A stretch of DNA of 28,914 nucleotides. Origin: Holosporales bacterium. GTDB taxonomy: Bacteria > Pseudomonadota > Alphaproteobacteria > RUG11792. Location of the stretch: assembly GCA_031266385.1 (NCBI GenBank), contig JAISBC010000007.1, positions 1 through 28,914 of the forward strand. The letters run 5' to 3'. A program made the translations under genes and the position numbers. The notes below the pieces were generated by a model. The model saw nothing but the letters and a program-made list of their open reading frames with translations. It did no database searches and had not been told where the DNA came from. Of the stretch, positions 25,197 through 28,914 are shown one piece after another; within the stretch, counting starts at the first letter, position 1; each line of letters opens with the position of its first letter.

Positions 25197-25487
25197 CTAA
25201 CCAAAAATGCCCATAATATCGGACTCTTTTATGACGATATAATCCTTTCCGTCGATCTTAATCTCGGTTCCGGACCACTTCCCGAAAAGGATCTTGTCTC
25301 CATCCTTCACCTGAAGCGGAGCAATTTCTCCGGTTTTCTCTGATCTGGTCCCAGAGCCGACGGCGACAACCACTCCCTCCATCGGTTTTTCTTTCGCGGT
25401 ATCCGGGATGATAATGCCTCCGCTCGTCTTCGATTCAGATTCCGTGCGCTCAACTAACACACGGTCATACAATGGCCTGAATTTCAT
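25197..25487 (-). CDS. groS: Co-chaperonin GroES
   Basis: The 96-residue lid of the GroEL chamber starts MKFRPLYDRVLVERTE at ATG 25487 with AAGGAG 7 bases upstream. The mobile loop (SKTSGGIIIPDTAKEKP), GKWSGTEIKIDGKDYIVI and the final SDIMGIF are typical. The CIRCE operator and promoter lie directly upstream, so expression should be heat-inducible through HrcA. Confidence 0.98.
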   Translation of the reverse strand: MKFRPLYDRVLVERTESESKTSGGIIIPDTAKEKPMEGVVVAVGSGTRSEKTGEIAPLQVKDGDKILFGKWSGTEIKIDGKDYIVIKESDIMGIFG

Positions 25488-25504
25488 AATTCGTCTCCTT
25501 CCTA

Positions 25505-25531
25505 TTAGCAATCTATCAACCTGAGTGCTAA
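25505..25531. promoter_or_regulatory. CIRCE operator (HrcA binding site) of groESL
   Basis: TTAGCAATC, nine bases, then GAGTGCTAA: the consensus TTAGCACTC-N9-GAGTGCTAA with one mismatch. It overlaps the -10 box and ends 18 bases before the groES ATG. No hrcA lies in the window. Confidence 0.93.
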
Positions 25532-25558
25532 TCTATCTCAAAAGCCGTACCATGTCAA
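25530..25558 (-). promoter_or_regulatory. Sigma-70 type promoter of groESL
   Basis: On the minus strand TTGACA (25558-25553) is followed after exactly 17 bases by TAGATT (25535-25530), which touches the CIRCE operator. HrcA bound there would block RNA polymerase. I see no RpoH-type promoter in the same place. Confidence 0.8.
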
Positions 25559-25607
25559 ACTATTTTTTTTGATGTAAAGTCCACAGATTTTCAGGAATCT
25601 CGAATGA

Positions 25608-26285
25608 TTACGAGTTCATATTTGTGGACTTTGCCACCTTTCCATTGCTGAGGATCAACCTACTTCCTCTGAACGCTTCTATGCAGTCGGTATCGTGGGT
25701 TATGACGAGACAGGTTTTGCCCTTATCGCGCACAATTTTGTCTACTAAATTCATGATGGTCTTAGAGTTCTTTGGATCGAGAGATGCGGTAATTTCATCG
25801 AGCAATAGCAATTCGTAGTCGGCGATCGTCGCCATGACGAGGCTTAGGGCCTGCCTCTGCCCCCCTGAGAGATTCCTGACCTTTTCATCCAATCTATTTT
25901 CCAAGTTCATCTCCAAAACCTTGAGTTTTTCCTTAAAAAAAGCGATAGATTTTTTCATGCATTTATTTTGCCCCGGAGATTTTCGCCTCATTGAGGCCAA
26001 ATACAAATTCTCGGCGATCGTCATTTCACCGATCGTTCCGACCCTCGGATCCTGCAGAACACTGGAAATCCAAACGGCCCTTTTGTAGGGAGGGAGATTC
26101 GTTATATCTCGATCGTTCAGCATGAGTCTACCAGAATCCGGCTTAATTATCCCGGAAATGGTATTGAATAGGGTCGTCTTCCCAGCTCCATTTTCCCCAG
26201 TAATTAAGACATATTCTCCGCGTCTGATTACCATGCTTAGGCCGATCAGGATATTTCCGACGGATATATCGATTAGTTCAAGCAT
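25608..26285 (-). CDS. ABC transporter ATP-binding protein (TrpZ-like)
   Basis: This is the ATPase of a substrate-binding-protein dependent importer. The 225-residue protein has Walker A GENGAGKT (30-37), Q-loop VLQDP (77-81), signature LSGGQ (139-143), Walker B LLLLDE (159-164), a D-loop SLD and switch His (VITHD). Its ATG overlaps the permease stop by 8 bases, so it is the last gene of the four-gene operon. Families of this type import tryptophan, tyrosine or related compounds (TrpXYZ, COG1101/4120/2984); the substrate here is inferred from the family and from the TrpR-like gene at the operon's head. Confidence 0.88.
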   Translation of the reverse strand: MLELIDISVGNILIGLSMVIRRGEYVLITGENGAGKTTLFNTISGIIKPDSGRLMLNDRDITNLPPYKRAVWISSVLQDPRVGTIGEMTIAENLYLASMRRKSPGQNKCMKKSIAFFKEKLKVLEMNLENRLDEKVRNLSGGQRQALSLVMATIADYELLLLDEITASLDPKNSKTIMNLVDKIVRDKGKTCLVITHDTDCIEAFRGSRLILSNGKVAKSTNMNS

Positions 26286-27129
26286 TTCTGCACCTTTTTC
26301 TTATCAGGAGTGCTCCGATCGTCATGAAACCGGTTAATAAATTCAAATCTTGAGTCCTTATCCCGAAAGTACTCCCATGTAGAGCGATATTTATAAAAAT
26401 TCTGTATAAGATCGATCCGAAAATACACGAAATTATAATGAGTGGCTCTTTCTTGAATGCAAATATTTTCTCTCCGATGATGACGGAGGTTAATCCGATG
26501 ACGAGGCCCCCAAATCCCTGAGAAATATCGCAGAATCCTTGATATTGACTAAATAAACTTCCACCGAGAGCGATTAATGCATTGCTAATGGAAACTCCAG
26601 ATATCGTCATCAAATTGGTATTAACCCCGGATATCAGGGCGAATTGCCTGTTATAACCGACGGCCCTGAGCTTTAATCCAAAACGGCTAAATAATAGACA
26701 CACCATAATTAATACTAGGAATGATATTATGGCGAATATCGCGAGAGATGTATTCATGCCCGAAAAGATTACCCTCTCATCGGCGAGGGTTATATTCGGG
26801 GAATTGTTCATTATCCTGAGATTTACCGAATACAACATGAACGCGACGATGATTCCAGCCAACAGATCAGCTATCTTGAATTTGATATTTAAAATACCCG
26901 TCAAAAATCCGGCGACTCCACCGGATATGAGAGATATTATCGAGGCCAGATATGGATTTACTCCATCGACGATGAGGGTCGCCGAAACGGCCGCTCCGAG
27001 AGCAAAACTTCCATCGCAAGTAAGGTCCGCAAAATTTATGGTCCTGAAGGTCAGATATATCCCGATCGCGACGATCCCGAATATTAATCCGACATCTATG
27101 CTCGTTAAAATTTCCTGCATGGCTATCAT
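26278..27129 (-). CDS. ABC transporter permease (TrpY-like)
   Basis: The 283-residue inner-membrane protein has about eight hydrophobic helices and the branched-chain/TrpY permease layout: TFRTINFADLTCDGSFALGAAVSA near the N-terminus, SGGVAGFLTGIL and FSRFGLKLRAVGYN in the middle, then GFGGLVIGLTSVIIGEKIF. It overlaps the binding-protein gene by 4 bases (ATGA type) and the ATPase gene by 8, so the three are translationally coupled. A second ATG at 27120 is also possible. Confidence 0.9.
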   Translation of the reverse strand: MIAMQEILTSIDVGLIFGIVAIGIYLTFRTINFADLTCDGSFALGAAVSATLIVDGVNPYLASIISLISGGVAGFLTGILNIKFKIADLLAGIIVAFMLYSVNLRIMNNSPNITLADERVIFSGMNTSLAIFAIISFLVLIMVCLLFSRFGLKLRAVGYNRQFALISGVNTNLMTISGVSISNALIALGGSLFSQYQGFCDISQGFGGLVIGLTSVIIGEKIFAFKKEPLIIISCIFGSILYRIFINIALHGSTFGIRTQDLNLLTGFMTIGALLIRKRCRNA

Positions 27130-28112
27130 TTTTTTCGATCACCTCCGAATACTTTATTGGCGCCATTTATGAGGTCGTCCGGGATGTCTATTCCAACTGA
27201 TTTCGCGGCCTCAAGATTGATGAATAACTCATTCGTTTTCGGATACTCAATTTTGATATCGTTTATATCAGTTCCATTTTTTATTTTTCTAATCATGGCG
27301 CCAGTCTGACGCCCGATATCGAATTGATTTGGTCCGAGGGCGGCGAGGCAGCCCTTTTCGACTTGATCGGTGTCACTTACATACACCGGAATACTGTGCC
27401 GATTACATATTTTTATGACGAGAGGAATTCCCGCTAAAACCATATTGTCGTTGCTAACGAAAATGGCATCGACTTCACTGACTATCGAATTCACGGCCTG
27501 AGGAAGATCCGATGATTTCTGGATACATCGAGTAACGAGGGTAATATCCATCTCCCGCAGGACTGGCTGTAAAGCATTTACAATCGCGACCGAATTAGAT
27601 TCACTTGAATTATAAATGACTCCCAGCTTCTTCAGATTCGGTTGGATTCGCCTGAATAATTCGATTTGGGGTTTGAGTGGAACAAAATTCGAAACTCCAG
27701 TAGTATTCGACGAAGCAAATGAGGAGGAAATATCTTCCGGATTGGTAACGGAGCTAAAAACCAGCATCAACTTCCCGTCCTTGGCCAACTTGAAGGCGGC
27801 CTGGGTTGGAGTCGTCCCGATGGTCACTAGGATTTCGGTCCCGTCATTCGCGGCCTTTGAAACCGCCTGGGAAGCGACTCCGTGATTCCCCTGGCAGGTG
27901 TTAATTTCGAACTCAAAGTTAGGATCCTCTCTGAGTTCATCCTGAATACCATCGGCGACCGCATTAATCGCTTCATGTTCGATGACCTTGCAGATCGTAA
28001 TTCTATAGAGTCCATCAAGATCAGGTTCCTCGGGTTTTTCTGAGAAAAAAACACTCAATATCACCATTGCGATTCCGCCGAATATTGCAAAAAAAAGGCA
28101 ATTAATCCTCAT
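27126..28112 (-). CDS. ABC transporter substrate-binding protein (TrpX-like, ABC_sub_bind)
   Basis: The 328-residue protein has an N-terminal membrane anchor or signal (LFFAIFGGIAMVILSVFF) without a lipobox Cys. A two-lobed periplasmic binding fold follows, with ILVTIGTTPTQAAFKL, LMLVFSSVTNPEDI, LKKLGVIYNSSESNS, AIFVSNDNMVLAG and a C-terminal KTNELFINLEAAKSVGIDIP. These match the PF04392/TrpX group of amino-acid binding proteins. The ATG at 28112 is the first base after the arm of a palindromic element whose GGGAGGGGG acts as its ribosome-binding site, and it overlaps the end of the TrpR-like gene by 11 bases. Confidence 0.88.
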   Translation of the reverse strand: MRINCLFFAIFGGIAMVILSVFFSEKPEEPDLDGLYRITICKVIEHEAINAVADGIQDELREDPNFEFEINTCQGNHGVASQAVSKAANDGTEILVTIGTTPTQAAFKLAKDGKLMLVFSSVTNPEDISSSFASSNTTGVSNFVPLKPQIELFRRIQPNLKKLGVIYNSSESNSVAIVNALQPVLREMDITLVTRCIQKSSDLPQAVNSIVSEVDAIFVSNDNMVLAGIPLVIKICNRHSIPVYVSDTDQVEKGCLAALGPNQFDIGRQTGAMIRKIKNGTDINDIKIEYPKTNELFINLEAAKSVGIDIPDDLINGANKVFGGDRKK

Positions 28113-28530
28113 TAGACCCCCTCCCTAACTCTTCACAATCAGCTTTTTGAGGCGTCGATCCGGTGCTCGAATGCTCATGTACCCCTAAGTACACTCCGCT
28201 TCTGTACTCCGTGTCTCCTATCAAAAACTCTGATTCTGAAGGTTTTGAAAGAGGTCTATTAGATTCCCTTTCTATTTTGTCCAATACACATCTATATCCC
28301 TTAAAGGGCTCGTCCCTCAAAAATCTGGCGACCCTGGTTACCGTCGTCGTACTAGCTCCGGTTTTTTCGCTGATCTCGCGATATGAAAGCTGTCCGGAAT
28401 CGAGGAGCTGACAAACTTCCCAGCGTTCCTTCAAAATCCTGAGCTCCTGTAACGTACAGAGATCAACGAAGAATTTCTCGACTTCATCGACATTCTCGAG
28501 TTTCAATACCGCTTCGAATAAACTTTTCAC
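28102..28530 (-). CDS. YerC/YecD-type TrpR-related regulator with a repeat-encoded C-terminal extension
   Basis: Residues 1 to about 92 match the small YerC/TrpR-like family: KLENVDEVEKFFVDLCT, ILKERWEVCQLLDSG, SYREISEKTGASTTTVTRVARFLRDEP (the helix-turn-helix) and GYRCVLDKIE. The family normally ends there, near 100 residues. This protein continues for about 45-50 residues encoded by a palindromic repeat (28260-28112), including GDTEYRSGVYLGVHEHSSTG, and stops 11 bases inside the binding-protein gene. It heads the transporter operon, so control of aromatic amino-acid uptake is a reasonable inference. Whether the tail affects folding is unknown. Confidence 0.88.
   Translation of the reverse strand: MKSLFEAVLKLENVDEVEKFFVDLCTLQELRILKERWEVCQLLDSGQLSYREISEKTGASTTTVTRVARFLRDEPFKGYRCVLDKIERESNRPLSKPSESEFLIGDTEYRSGVYLGVHEHSSTGSTPQKADCEELGRGSNED
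28112..28260. repeat. Palindromic repeat element inside the TrpR-like gene
   Basis: The arms 28112-28142 and 28230-28260 are inverted repeats (for example CTCTTCACAATCAG against CCTTCAGAATCAG on the opposite strand). The 67-bp core 28153-28219 matches 12502-12568 with two mismatches. The element is open in the frame of the TrpR-like gene and forms its 3' third. Confidence 0.87.
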
Positions 28531-28779
28531 TTTTGGCTCTTCGGTTTTATAAATATCAGCGCATCACTGTGTTAACATAATAACACATTAAAACACAAAC
28601 TGCAACTGCAATCATATATATTTTTTCCCACTATAACCCACTCACGAATGAGATTATTTCTTCGTTGTGGAGTTTCACATTCTCTCCAAGATCATCCCTG
28701 TTATTAATTCCGAGCTTTATTTGAAAAGGAGGTCTTTATTAGATACCGTGTTTCGAGTCAATGAAAAAAAGGGCAAGGG

Positions 28780-28914
28780 TCACTGCGCGAATGCTGCGTT
28801 GCTATCAAAACGCTGTCCATTTTTTAGCATGCCAAAGAAAATATGCATCAATTTCCTCATCACAGCACACACGATTACCTTGGCTGGTTTGTTCTTATTT
28901 TCAAGTCTTTTCAC
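28780..28914 (-). CDS. IS110-family transposase, C-terminal end (partial at window edge)
   Basis: The frame enters from the window edge and gives 44 residues before TGA at 28782-28780: a basic KRLENKNKPAKVIVCAVMRK stretch, then LMHIFFGMLKNG and a short tail. IS110/IS1111 transposases end with this pattern (GKPxKxAxxAxMRKLLxIxxxxLKxGxPF). The DDE-like DEDD domain and the serine motif would lie outside. Downstream, 28531-28779 holds no gene I can support; the insertion sequence's 3' end should lie there. Confidence 0.75.
   Translation of the reverse strand: MKRLENKNKPAKVIVCAVMRKLMHIFFGMLKNGQRFDSNAAFAQ

Noticed and set aside
28630..28740. Minus-strand peptide KLGINNRDDLGENVKL read near the IS110 end
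   Set aside because: It is only about 35 codons, without a start, and I recognise no family; it could be the end of a gene cut by the insertion sequence but cannot be supported.

Overview
The window looks like part of a reduced alphaproteobacterial chromosome from an intracellular (Holosporales/Rickettsiales-like) bacterium. The reasons are a DivL-like PAS kinase homologue, a major capsid protein of the Rhodobacter gene-transfer-agent (GTA) type, an alphaproteobacterial-type porin, a YerC-type TrpR relative, short spacing and overlaps in the housekeeping blocks, palindromic elements like those of Rickettsia, and several families of secreted proteins I do not recognise. The lineage is inferred from gene content; I could run no search.

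Layout. Positions 1-1177 hold half of a palindromic element and the first member of a secreted, membrane-anchored family (here called the GYW family) whose start is separated from its body by a run of 12 Gs. 1288-3504 is a degenerate DivL-like sensor kinase. 3794-4924 is a secreted patatin-like protein, 5039-5452 an unknown small protein, 5482-7506 rnhA and a porin, and 7804-7879 tRNA-Val(CAC). 8017-9729 carries a GTA-type capsid gene and a holin-like gene, separated by a stack of hairpins. 9730-9886 is a C-terminal murE relic, followed by two more GYW members with G runs of 10 and 12. 11493-15267 is a housekeeping block: kdsD, a 3'-5' exonuclease, birA and nuoN. 15390-16333 holds a small acidic secreted protein, a structured-looking intergenic stretch and a decayed GYW member. 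16320-19502 has a stand-alone 5'-3' exonuclease diverging from lptD. 19508-22640 is a tandem array of about 1.2-kb units, each a cytoplasmic-looking protein (family B) followed by a secreted protein (family A). 22621-25558 holds rsmA and groESL with a CIRCE operator. 25608-28530 is an operon of a TrpR-like regulator and a TrpXYZ-type ABC transporter. The window ends inside the 3' part of an IS110-type transposase gene on the minus strand.

Three points stand out. (1) In all three GYW genes a conserved Shine-Dalgarno sequence, ATG and leader lie upstream of a 10-12 nt G run inside the signal peptide, and in all three the run length leaves the ATG out of frame with the body. This is what one expects of a contingency (phase-variable) surface protein family. 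(2) A palindromic element of about 147 bp with a 67-bp core (65/67 identical between copies) occurs at 12462-12608 and 28112-28260. One copy is read in frame as the C-terminal third of the TrpR-like protein, and both supply the purine-rich sequence before the next gene. (3) The A/B array keeps signal peptides and leaders nearly constant while the mature secreted parts diverge; one B copy is frameshifted and another survives only as a scrap fused to the end of rsmA.
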